Shown here: positions 8,532 to 16,731 of the stretch, one piece after another
How positions within the stretch are numbered: position 1 is the first letter of the stretch
How the letters are laid out: each line of letters begins with the position of its first letter
Assembly: GCA_017436865.1 (NCBI GenBank)
Contig: JAFSCH010000101.1
Span: forward strand, 1-35,683
Source of the DNA: Lachnospiraceae bacterium
Lineage (GTDB): Bacteria > Bacillota > Clostridia > Lachnospirales > Lachnospiraceae
DNA: 35,683 bases
Direction of reading: 5' to 3'
Translations under genes and position numbers: made by a program
The notes under the pieces: generated by a model
Seen by the model: the letters and a program-made list of their open reading frames with translations, nothing else
Told to the model about the DNA's origin: nothing
Database searches by the model: none

Positions 8532-8591
8532 AAAGTACTTGCGCATGGGTAGAAAGTACTATAAAGTTTGAAACGTTCTGAGCGGCGGGAA
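8532..8591 (+). promoter_or_regulatory. Promoter/operator region of the surface-protein gene
   Basis: TTGCGC (8539-8544) and TATAAA (8560-8565) are spaced 15 nt. Two direct repeats of AAAGTACT (8532-8539 and 8553-8560) sit exactly 21 bp apart, flanking the -35 to -10 region on one face of the helix. GCGGCGGGAA at 8582-8591, near the expected start of transcription, recurs inverted at 13107-13116 before the regulator gene. The arrangement looks like a controlled promoter; which protein binds is unknown. Confidence 0.5.
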
Positions 8592-8642
8592 TCGGTCAGA
8601 GGATGAAGAAACAGATAATACAATATGATTTGAGGAGAAAAC

Positions 8643-11600
8643 ATGAAAGGAAAAGTAGAGAAAAAGGGACTGATAGCAGTCAATCGTTCTTTGACAGGAA
8701 TTCTTGCAGCTGCGATTGTTATGAGTCATTTGTCTGGAACAGGGCTTGTAGTGCAAGCAGCAGAAATGGAAAATGGTGATGTTGAGTCAATCATAGAGAA
8801 TGACGTAGAGACAGAAAAAACAGAAGAAATAAGAGAGGAAACTACCGAAGCATTCCGTACGACAGAGGAAGCAAGTGAGACAATACAGACAGAAGGAATG
8901 ACGGAGGATGTGTTTACCGAAGAGGCGGCGGTAGAAAATAGTACAGAAGTAGAATCAGAGCATGAAAGCTTGGAAGAGACAATAGAAGAAGACAGCACAT
9001 TGCAGGAAATGACAGCAGAAGAAGTAACACAGGAGATGATAAACAGTGAGGACGCCTTGTTTGCGAGTGTATATCTGCAATTTGATTCCAAAGGTGGAGT
9101 CTGTGATATTTCGATGATAGAGCTTACGCCTGAAAACATGAATCTAAACATGCCGATACCACAGAAAGCAGGATATCGTTTTACGGGGTGGTATATGGAT
9201 GAAGCATGTACCATTGCGTATGATGCAGAAAATATTTTGTGGGAAGCAGGGAATACATACATCTTATATGCAGGGTATGAACCGCTCGAACTGGAAGAAA
9301 TTACATTGATGGAACGTGTTTTACAACAAAGCATTCATGGTGTAACGATAACGGTAGAGGGAAATATGCCTCAGGATGCAACACTGGAGGTAAGAGCTGA
9401 GGCTTTATCCCAAGAGGAACAAATGGGTATAGCTGCAGAATCAGATCTTATTGATTCTCATGAGGAATTAGAGCTAGAAGAAAATACCTGTTACAGTTAT
9501 GATATCTCTATTTGCTATCAGGATGTGGAGTATGAGCCATATCTTTTTGATGAAAAGATAGAGGTAACCTTTTCCTTTACAGATACGCAGGAGCTTCAGA
9601 ATGCGGACCAAATGGAAGTGTTTCATATTGATGATCATGAAAATGTAGAAAAGATAGAGATTACAGATGTAACAGAGAATGAAGTCAGTTTTGAAGCAGA
9701 TGCTTTTTCGACTTATATCTTGATCACAAAGGTAGAATATACAGGAAATAAGAACTGGACATATACATTTACGGGTGATGTTCAGACTTTTTCAGCGCCT
9801 GTTTCTGGAGAATACATTTTTGAATGTTATGGAGCAGGAATTGACAAAAGTAAAGGAAGTTTTGCAAAAGGGACAATTGCATTGGATAAAAATGAAGTCG
9901 TTCAAATATACGTAGGAGGTCAGAATCATACTTTTAATGGAGGTGGTGAAGGAGGTGCTGTATGGCACTCAGCATCAAATAGTGGTGGTTCCTTCAATGA
10001 TAATGTGTATTCTGATCATGGTTGCGGTGCAACGGATGTGCGTATTACAGCAGAAATGGATACCAGACTGATTGTAGCAGGAGGTGGCGGTGGAAACGGT
10101 CATGAAGGTGGAGTTGCTTATTCTTATAATGGCTCAGATGTAAGTCATGGACCAGGTTATTCCAACGTATATGCCAAGAATCAGATAGAATCCAATGAAA
10201 CATTGGGAAAAGGAAGTGATTATGAGACATACGTGAATGCAGGTGTTTGGGGAAGTGGTTCGTATCCTAACAAGGGAACTTACAGTAAGAGAATTGTTAA
10301 AGGTGGCGGCGGTGGCGGCTACTATGGAGGAAAGGCTGGGTATGCCGGGACTTCCAAAGTAATCCCTGAGGTAACCAGTGGTGGAAAAGTGTATAAAGCA
10401 ACGGATAGTGTTGTGGAAAATTTGGTACATACAGGAAATGGTAAGTGCCTTGTTTCCTTGTATTCGATACAGGCTGATGTGATTACCTATTATGATTATA
10501 ATATGACTATATTAGGCGAATCAGCAGGACTAACAGGAACAACGGTAAGTTTTCCAGCATTATCAGCAAGACCGAATAGAGCAAGTGATGCAAAATATGA
10601 CTATACTTTTTTAGGTTGGGATGATATGGCGACAGATACGATAGAACATTATACAGATGCGCAGACAGTAGAAGCAGCATTAAATGGAGATAGAAATTAT
10701 ATTGCAGCTTATGACTGTATCGGAAAAAGCTATGCCGTTACATTAGACAGTGCCAATGCAGAGAATCCAGGAACCATAGGAATTACAGCTACATATCATG
10801 CTGTTTTACCGGATATTGTGATTCCAGTAAAAGCAGGTTCTGTTTTTGAAGGGTATTATACAGGGCAGAATGGAACTGGATCAAAGATATATTCTGCGGA
10901 TGGAAAAGGTATCGGAGTATCAGAAATCGAAGAAGACACGATACTATATGCGCACTGGGTTCAACCAATTGTGAAGATAACCAATCCGGAGAATAAGGAG
11001 GTATTAGCTGGTTACGCAGGAATTATCCTTAGCACAGAAGTGGAATTATGTAAACCGATGGAGTATTCGCTGGCATACCAGTGGTATATGAGTATGGATG
11101 AACAGGTAGGAAATGATGAACCAATCGAACTGGCAGACAGTAGAAAGTTAATTGTACCACAAGGACTTCAACCAGGTGAGTATTATTTTTATTGTAGTAT
11201 CGTTGCGACAAATGTTTTGAATGGACAGGCAGTAGGTGAGTATACGCTTCCGGCAAGGGTAATCGTTGAAAAGGGCATAATGGGTATGGAGCAGGTTGAA
11301 ATAGAAACATCACAAACTATATATGATGCCACACCTAAGGCTTTAAAGGCCGCTATTAACAGTAGCAACCCATATACCATTTATTACAGTGAAGAGCCTA
11401 TGACAGCAGAGAATTATCTTACAAAAGGAAAAACAGAACCAAACAGCTATAAGGATGCAGGAACATATACGAATTATATCTATGTGACGGGAACAGATTT
11501 TGCTGATTTTTCAGGAAGCATCAGCATGACCATTGATAAAGCAGAACCAAATGTTTATTTAGCAAGTAAGAATACATCATACAATGGGCAGGTACAGGAG

Positions 11601-13010
11601 ATAAGTGCAGCCAAGGTATATGGTGTGAATGATGAGGAAATGGAGATGTTAGTTGCATACGTGTATTTCATGGATGAAGCATGCATGAAGAAAACCGATG
11701 CAAGCTGTGGTGCAATGTCAGAAGGAGGAGCACCTTCCGCAGTAGGTACCTATTATGTACATGCAGTGACACAGGAAACAGCAAATTATCATGATGTAGC
11801 GACAAAAACACCGGCAATGTTTAATATTCTAGGAACTCATGTGAAATATAGTATTTCCGGTTATCATGGAAAATACGATGGAAAACCTCATGGTTTGCAG
11901 ATTGTAAATGAAGATACACAGAATGCTACCATTTATTTTTCAGACAGCATGGAATTGACAAAAGACAATTATCGTACGGCAGGAACCGTAGTTCCTTATG
12001 AATACATCGAGATTGGCGAATATCCAATTTATTATTTGGTTGTAACCAAGATTGCAGGTGGAATTGAGCAGTATGAAAGTGGAATGGCAGAAGTAATCAT
12101 AGAGAAAGCAAAGCAGAATGCAGGCGGAAACAACAATGGAAGTCATAGTGGCGGAAGTGGAGACAATGGTAATTCCGGTAGTGGTAATAATAGTGGAAAT
12201 GGTGGAGCTTCAGGTAGTGCAGGGAATACGACAAAACCAGGAACATCACAGACTCACAAGCATAATTATGAACTGATATCCTTTGAGCTGCCGACAGCAA
12301 CGAAAGAAGGAAAGGCTGTTTATCGTTGTACAGATTGCGGCCATGAACTGGTAGTGACTTATGCCGCAAATGGAAATACACAGGAAGAAGAAAAGAATGA
12401 GATAATAGAAAAGCCATCGCGAGGAGATCAGGCGGAGATAACGGATAAACCATTGCAGAAGGAAGAGGAAAATAACAAATCAGATAAAGATGCATGGAAA
12501 GAGGATAAGAAGGATAAAGAGAAGGAAAATAGCAGGGAGGATGGTAAGAAGAAGGAATTTAGTAATCTGACAGAGAAAGAAATGACAAAAGAAACGAATG
12601 AAAACAGTGCGAAAGAGTCAGAAGATGAGCTAAGAAAAGCAATGACAGAGGCAGAGCTTCTGAGAATGGCAGAAACGTTAAAAAATCTTACAGAAGAAGA
12701 GTTGAGAGAACTGTACCGAAAAGGCTTTCTCAATCTGTCAGAGGAGGAATTTGATAGATTGCTTGCAATGATTCGTACACAAATCATTATTGACGAAGAA
12801 AAGGTAAGTCTTTCCAAAGAGCTTCCAGCGTTAGAAGAAGATAAAACTGCTCATAATGAGATGGAAAAATATTGGAGCGTACTGTGGGCATTTTTGTTAG
12901 GAGCAATTGTTATGTTTTTCATAAGAGAAGTTATGCAGAAGGGCAAAAAGAAAGAAACAGGAAAACCAAAAACAGATAGAGCGACTACAAGTACAAGAAA
13001 ACTAAAATAA
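8643..13010 (+). CDS. Large secreted multi-domain surface protein, C-terminally membrane anchored
   Basis: 1455 residues. A basic N-terminus and hydrophobic stretch ending near VVQAAEM form a signal peptide (about 1-41). Then come a Glu/Thr-rich acidic spacer (about 42-135), an InlB/Listeria-Bacteroides-type repeat (about 140-213; YRFTGWY, YILYAGY), a glycine-rich domain (about 367-606; GGGEGG, VAGGGGGNG, KGGGGGG), two more InlB-type repeats (about 617-775), an Ig-like segment (about 778-875) and MBG-like beta repeats (about 880-1155). These are followed by a Gly/Asn/Ser linker, a His/Cys motif (THKHNYE...CTDCGHE), a long Lys/Glu-rich helical region (about 1246-1400), one membrane helix (about 1411-1427) and a basic tail. 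No LPXTG sorting motif is present, so anchoring is by the C-terminal helix. Likely a surface adhesin or wall-spanning stalk; the ligand is unknown. GAGGAG (8632-8637) supports the start. Confidence 0.85.
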   Translation: MKGKVEKKGLIAVNRSLTGILAAAIVMSHLSGTGLVVQAAEMENGDVESIIENDVETEKTEEIREETTEAFRTTEEASETIQTEGMTEDVFTEEAAVENSTEVESEHESLEETIEEDSTLQEMTAEEVTQEMINSEDALFASVYLQFDSKGGVCDISMIELTPENMNLNMPIPQKAGYRFTGWYMDEACTIAYDAENILWEAGNTYILYAGYEPLELEEITLMERVLQQSIHGVTITVEGNMPQDATLEVRAEALSQEEQMGIAAESDLIDSHEELELEENTCYSYDISICYQDVEYEPYLFDEKIEVTFSFTDTQELQNADQMEVFHIDDHENVEKIEITDVTENEVSFEADAFSTYILITKVEYTGNKNWTYTFTGDVQTFSAPVSGEYIFECYGAGIDKSKGSFAKGTIALDKNEVVQIYVGGQNHTFNGGGEGGAVWHSASNSGGSFNDNVYSDHGCGATDVRITAEMDTRLIVAGGGGGNGHEGGVAYSYNGSDVSHGPGYSNVYAKNQIESNETLGKGSDYETYVNAGVWGSGSYPNKGTYSKRIVKGGGGGGYYGGKAGYAGTSKVIPEVTSGGKVYKATDSVVENLVHTGNGKCLVSLYSIQADVITYYDYNMTILGESAGLTGTTVSFPALSARPNRASDAKYDYTFLGWDDMATDTIEHYTDAQTVEAALNGDRNYIAAYDCIGKSYAVTLDSANAENPGTIGITATYHAVLPDIVIPVKAGSVFEGYYTGQNGTGSKIYSADGKGIGVSEIEEDTILYAHWVQPIVKITNPENKEVLAGYAGIILSTEVELCKPMEYSLAYQWYMSMDEQVGNDEPIELADSRKLIVPQGLQPGEYYFYCSIVATNVLNGQAVGEYTLPARVIVEKGIMGMEQVEIETSQTIYDATPKALKAAINSSNPYTIYYSEEPMTAENYLTKGKTEPNSYKDAGTYTNYIYVTGTDFADFSGSISMTIDKAEPNVYLASKNTSYNGQVQEISAAKVYGVNDEEMEMLVAYVYFMDEACMKKTDASCGAMSEGGAPSAVGTYYVHAVTQETANYHDVATKTPAMFNILGTHVKYSISGYHGKYDGKPHGLQIVNEDTQNATIYFSDSMELTKDNYRTAGTVVPYEYIEIGEYPIYYLVVTKIAGGIEQYESGMAEVIIEKAKQNAGGNNNGSHSGGSGDNGNSGSGNNSGNGGASGSAGNTTKPGTSQTHKHNYELISFELPTATKEGKAVYRCTDCGHELVVTYAANGNTQEEEKNEIIEKPSRGDQAEITDKPLQKEEENNKSDKDAWKEDKKDKEKENSREDGKKKEFSNLTEKEMTKETNENSAKESEDELRKAMTEAELLRMAETLKNLTEEELRELYRKGFLNLSEEEFDRLLAMIRTQIIIDEEKVSLSKELPALEEDKTAHNEMEKYWSVLWAFLLGAIVMFFIREVMQKGKKKETGKPKTDRATTSTRKLK

Positions 13011-13106
13011 TAGGAACAATAGGTATAACAATGCGCTAGTAAAAAAATACAGTATGAACTACATTGACATGAAAAAATATTTATAGAAACTCTTCCTATT
13101 GACAGG

Positions 13107-13116
13107 TTCCCGCCGC
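13107..13116 (-). repeat. Inverted copy of the GCGGCGGGAA element
   Basis: TTCCCGCCGC on the + strand is the exact reverse complement of 8582-8591. It starts 2 nt after a TTGACA (13099-13104) and lies about 35 nt before the regulator start. Its GC content stands out against AT-rich surroundings, making a shared operator plausible but unproven. Confidence 0.45.
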
Positions 13117-13149
13117 AGATAGAAGAGAAATATAAAGAGAGGTGTTATT

Positions 13150-13902
13150 GTGGTTGATGTTATGAATGGACTAAATGATGCTGTTAATGGCAGTATACTC
13201 TTCATCATCAAGGATGATGGCAGAGATTTGAAGTATGAAAATGCATGCAGAATTTGGAAAATGGATGCTGTCATTGAACATGCATCTCAGAAGGGCTTTA
13301 AAAAAGCGATTGAGGAAGATTATGACATGGTTGTGGTAGATGATTATCTGGGTGATAAATCCGGCTACACCTTGTCTATTGAAATCCTTAATCGCAAAAA
13401 TGTCTTACTATATCTGTTAGGAAATGACAAGGATGACATTAGCGTAATCGGTGCATTCCGTGCAGGAATTACCGATTACATACGTTCTGATGTATCAGCA
13501 ATACAGTTGGCAGCGCGTTGTAATACGACCATTATGCGCAGTCATGCAATGAATGGAGGACATCGAAAACGAACCAAGAATGAGGATAAAATTGTCATAG
13601 AGGATTTTGTTCTTGATCTTTGGAACTGCTGTGTAGAGGCAAATGGCCAAAAGGTGATGCTCAACAAAATGGAGATGGAGGTTCTACGAGTTCTCATGGA
13701 GAATCCGGAAAGGGTTTTTACTAAGCAGGAAATCTATGAAAAGGCATGGAAGGCACATTATGTTCCCGGAGAAAATAGTGTAGCAACTCATATGCATAAG
13801 ATAAGAAAACGACTGGAAAAGATAGGGGCAGAAGGACACATTGAGACGAAATGGGGGATCGGGTATCGGTTTCGGGTAAAAGCGGCCCAAAGAAAAGGAT
13901 AA
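13150..13902 (+). CDS. Response-regulator-like protein with OmpR/PhoB winged helix
   Basis: 250 residues. The first about 125 resemble a receiver domain: acidic pair D22-D23 after the first strand (ILFIIKDDGRD), and a probable phospho-acceptor at D64 (DMVVVDDYLGDKSGY). The conserved Thr after strand 4 is replaced (LLYLLGNDKD) and the usual Lys-Pro is Arg-Ser (DYIRSD), so phosphorylation may be altered or lost. Residues about 148-245 are an OmpR/PhoB winged helix (LNKMEMEVLRVLMENPERVFTK, then THMHKIRKRLEKIG, ending KWGIGYRFR). The start is GTG with GAGAGG at good spacing; ATG at 13162 is an alternative. No histidine kinase is in the window. It may control the adjacent surface-protein gene or the glycan genes (inference). 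Confidence 0.85.
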   Translation: MVDVMNGLNDAVNGSILFIIKDDGRDLKYENACRIWKMDAVIEHASQKGFKKAIEEDYDMVVVDDYLGDKSGYTLSIEILNRKNVLLYLLGNDKDDISVIGAFRAGITDYIRSDVSAIQLAARCNTTIMRSHAMNGGHRKRTKNEDKIVIEDFVLDLWNCCVEANGQKVMLNKMEMEVLRVLMENPERVFTKQEIYEKAWKAHYVPGENSVATHMHKIRKRLEKIGAEGHIETKWGIGYRFRVKAAQRKG

Positions 13903-13954
13903 TGGCAAATAATCAGAAAAAATAGGAAAAAATACAATAATTACATGGCGATTT

Positions 13955-13974
13955 GTGAAAAACTGTGCTAAACT
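13955..13974 (+). promoter_or_regulatory. Candidate promoter of the cytidylyltransferase operon
   Basis: AAACTGTGCTAAACT contains an extended -10-like TG-N-TAAACT (13966-13974). The 11-mer AAACTGTGCTA is identical to that in the promoter at 18930-18958, and a GCGATT/TCGCAA-like block lies upstream in both. The -10 hexamer is poor, so this call rests mainly on similarity to the better members. Confidence 0.4.
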
Positions 13975-14125
13975 ATAGGTAGACATAATATATTAGCAAT
14001 ATGTGAACTGAAAAAGTTTGCTTTTTGCATAAAAAGGACATACAAAATATATAATTGTTTTATAGAAAAGGTCGATATAAATAAAAAGAGAAGCTGCTTG
14101 ATAAATGCCGATGGGGGGATTGCAA

Positions 14126-15508
14126 ATGAAAAAGGTTATCACATATGGTTCCTTTGATTTGTTCCATGAAGGACATTATAATATATTAAAAAGAGCAAAG
14201 GAATTAGGAGATTATCTCATTGTCGGAGTGACAACAGAGCAATTTGATGAATCAAGAGGAAAGCTTAATGTAGTAGACTCATTGGTTGATCGAATAGAGA
14301 ATGTGAAAAAGACAGGCTTTGCTGATTTGATTATTGTAGAGGATCATGTAGGGCAGAAGGCTGAAGATATTCAAAAATATGATGTGGATACCTTTGTGCT
14401 TGGCTCCGATTGGACAGGTCATTTTGATTATCTGAAGGATTTATGTGAAGTAGTATATTTGGAAAGAACAAAGGATATATCCAGTACTATGCTTCGAAAT
14501 GAAAAATATCCAATTATCCGAATGGGGGTTATTGGAACAGGTAGAATTGCAGCTCGTTTTGTCCCGGAAGCAAAGTATGTCAGTGGTGTGATTGTGACAA
14601 GTGTGTTTAATCCAAATGAGGAAAGTGCAGAAAACTTTGCAGACCGCTTTGATTTAGAGCTGTACACCAATGATTTGGATAAATTCTTAAATAATGTGGA
14701 TGCTGTTTATATTGCATCTCCGCATGAAACACATTATGAATATGCGAAGAAAGCATTGCTTGCTGGTAAGCATGTTTTGTGTGAAAAACCAATGACTTTG
14801 AAAAAAAGCTATGCAGAAGAATTGTTCCGTATATCGAAAGAGAGAAAGTGTGTCCTACTTGAGGCAATTAAGACAGCATTCTGTCCAGGATTTAAACAGC
14901 TTCTTGGTGTGGCACGAAGTGGCATTATAGGACAAATTCGAGATGTTGAGGCATGTTTTACAAGACTTGCAGCGGAAGGCGTACGAGAGAAAACAGATAC
15001 CAAATATGGTGGAGGTTTTCTGGAGTTTGGAAGCCATACATTATTGCCAATTTTTAAGCTCATGGGAACAGATTATGAGGACGTAAGATTCGATAGTATT
15101 TTAGATGAGAATGGTTTGGATATGTATACCAAAGTTTCTTTTTCCTATGAAAAGGGAATGGCATTGTCTAAAAGTGGTGTTGGCGTAAAGTCAGAAGGTC
15201 AGTTGTTGATTTCAGGAACAAAGGGGTATATTTTGGCAGAATCGCCATGGTGGTTAACGAAGTCCTTCGAGGTTCGTTTTGAAGATCCTAATATTAGGGA
15301 GACTTATTCAGCAAAGTTTCTTGGAGATGGTTTACGATATGAAATTAGTGAATTTATAAATATGATTCATAATGGAGAATTAAAGAGTTATAAATTTACA
15401 GAAGAAGAATCGATTGCCATTGCAGGAGTAGTAGAAAAGTTCCTAGAAGAACGTAAAAAAAAAGTCGAACGTATGGGCTTGAAGAGTGTAGATAAAAATA
15501 TTGCTTAA
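14126..15508 (+). CDS. Bifunctional TagD-like cytidylyltransferase / Gfo-Idh-MocA dehydrogenase fusion
   Basis: About 460 residues in two domains. Residues about 1-130 are a glycerol-3-phosphate-type cytidylyltransferase: YGSFDLFHEGH carries the HxGH signature, and RTKDISSTMLR corresponds to the RTxGISTT motif with Asp for Gly. Residues about 135-455 are an NAD(P)-dependent Gfo/Idh/MocA oxidoreductase: VIGTGRIA nucleotide-binding loop, CEKPM with the catalytic Lys, and GGGFLEFGSH. The likely role is to oxidise or reduce a sugar/polyol (phosphate) and activate it as a CDP derivative, analogous to the TarI-TarJ type fusion that makes CDP-ribitol, but built from different families. GGGGGG (14113-14118) fits the ATG at 14126; an in-frame ATG at 14105 lacks one. 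First gene of a three-gene operon. Confidence 0.87.
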   Translation: MKKVITYGSFDLFHEGHYNILKRAKELGDYLIVGVTTEQFDESRGKLNVVDSLVDRIENVKKTGFADLIIVEDHVGQKAEDIQKYDVDTFVLGSDWTGHFDYLKDLCEVVYLERTKDISSTMLRNEKYPIIRMGVIGTGRIAARFVPEAKYVSGVIVTSVFNPNEESAENFADRFDLELYTNDLDKFLNNVDAVYIASPHETHYEYAKKALLAGKHVLCEKPMTLKKSYAEELFRISKERKCVLLEAIKTAFCPGFKQLLGVARSGIIGQIRDVEACFTRLAAEGVREKTDTKYGGGFLEFGSHTLLPIFKLMGTDYEDVRFDSILDENGLDMYTKVSFSYEKGMALSKSGVGVKSEGQLLISGTKGYILAESPWWLTKSFEVRFEDPNIRETYSAKFLGDGLRYEISEFINMIHNGELKSYKFTEEESIAIAGVVEKFLEERKKKVERMGLKSVDKNIA

Positions 15509-15527
15509 TGTGTATTGTGGGGATGAC

Positions 15528-16700
15528 ATGAAGATTGGAATACAGACAGCAGGAGTACTAGAAGCGAAAAGTGTAGAAACAGATATTGCTATGTTAAAAA
15601 AGATAGGCATAGAGACAGTGGAATTGGAACTGAATAAGGAACATTTGTCAAAGAATTATTATCAGTCTTTGAAGAATGCATTAGAATTACAAAGGATTAC
15701 CATTTCACAGGTACATATGCCAGCCTTACCAGAGGTGTCTTTGGGAGGAGAAGGAACAGAAAAGATGTTGCATATTATGCAAGAGTGCATAGAATTATGC
15801 AGTTGGTTAGGATGCCCTTATTTTATTGTGCATCCTTTTTCTGTTGCAAGGAATTATACAGACAGAAGAATAGGAAAAGAACAGGAAAAAAATATAAATC
15901 AGGATTTTTTCAAAAGCTTGATTTCGTTTGCGAAGAAATACCAGGTTATGATATGCCTTACCAATGAACTCGATAATGTAAATGGACATTTATGTATGGG
16001 GTGCTGTAGTACAGTGCAAGAGGTGAAGGAATATATAGATACCCTGAATGCGATAGCAGGGGAAGAATGCTTTGGCTTTTGCTTACATATGGGACGCGCG
16101 CTTTTACTATCTACGGATATAAGAGAAATGCTTTTGATGTTAAATAATAGAGTAAAGACGGTTCAGCTGTGTGAAAACGATGGTATCAGGGATATGGCTA
16201 TGCCGCCATTTACAAGCTATACAGTTGCAGGACAGAAATATTGGGATGGGCTTATAAGAGGACTTCAGAAGATTGGATATGAAGGAGACTTAATTGTGAC
16301 AGTAAGGGGATTTATAGGCGGAATCCCGAGTACTTTGAAGTGGGATACTATACAATGGTTACAAAAGATATTATCACATATAAGAGAAAAAGTGGATTTT
16401 GTTAATGTATTACAATCGGATAAAAAGCTATATTTATTTGGTTCTGGTAACGGGTTTGATAATTTTATGAAGTATTATGGAAATGTATGTGAGCCGGTGG
16501 CGATTCTTGATAATAACCAAGCTAAATGGGGAACGAGAAAAAACGGTCTGGAAATCTGTAGCCCACAGATTCTTTTGCAGGAAAACCTAGAACGGATACA
16601 AATCGTGATATGTAATATATTTTTTCTTGAAATTGAAGAACAACTGCGAAAAATGGGGATTGAGAATATTTGTCGCTATGAAGAACTACAAGCTTTTTAA
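15528..16700 (+). CDS. TIM-barrel epimerase-like pseudoenzyme with C-terminal Rossmann-like module
   Basis: 390 residues. The first about 290 align clearly with the next gene (Xyl-isomerase-like/AP-endonuclease-2 TIM barrel): both have LxCPYxxVHPF, GEECFGFC and ENDG/DNDG. At the expected metal ligands it differs from its neighbour: FEN becomes LTN, FDVGHAN becomes LHMGRAL, LHLHDND becomes VQLCEND, and FETYPG becomes VTVRG. Classical metal-dependent isomerisation is therefore unlikely. From about 297 on, KLYLFGSGNGFDNF and VAILDNN start a Rossmann-like module seen in other genes of the locus. It may be a regulatory or scaffolding partner of the next gene. ATG at 15528 follows GGGG; the longer TTG start at 15501 would overlap the previous gene and lacks a ribosome-binding site. 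Confidence 0.78.
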   Translation: MKIGIQTAGVLEAKSVETDIAMLKKIGIETVELELNKEHLSKNYYQSLKNALELQRITISQVHMPALPEVSLGGEGTEKMLHIMQECIELCSWLGCPYFIVHPFSVARNYTDRRIGKEQEKNINQDFFKSLISFAKKYQVMICLTNELDNVNGHLCMGCCSTVQEVKEYIDTLNAIAGEECFGFCLHMGRALLLSTDIREMLLMLNNRVKTVQLCENDGIRDMAMPPFTSYTVAGQKYWDGLIRGLQKIGYEGDLIVTVRGFIGGIPSTLKWDTIQWLQKILSHIREKVDFVNVLQSDKKLYLFGSGNGFDNFMKYYGNVCEPVAILDNNQAKWGTRKNGLEICSPQILLQENLERIQIVICNIFFLEIEEQLRKMGIENICRYEELQAF

Positions 16701-16731
16701 GAGATGACTGGAAGAGGGGAGCTGAAAAGTA

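Noticed and set aside
8726-9334. 202-codon open frame on the - strand inside the surface-protein gene
   Set aside because: It mirrors the repetitive Glu/Thr-rich coding region (giving Ser/Val-rich protein), has no ribosome-binding site and no recognisable domain.
12428-12817. 129-codon Ser-rich frame on the - strand
   Set aside because: An antisense shadow of the Lys/Glu-rich helix; low complexity only.
13064-13104. Two TTGACA boxes before the regulator as standard sigma-A promoters
   Set aside because: Neither has a -10 hexamer at 16-18 nt; at best the second could be an activator-dependent promoter, so it was not listed separately.
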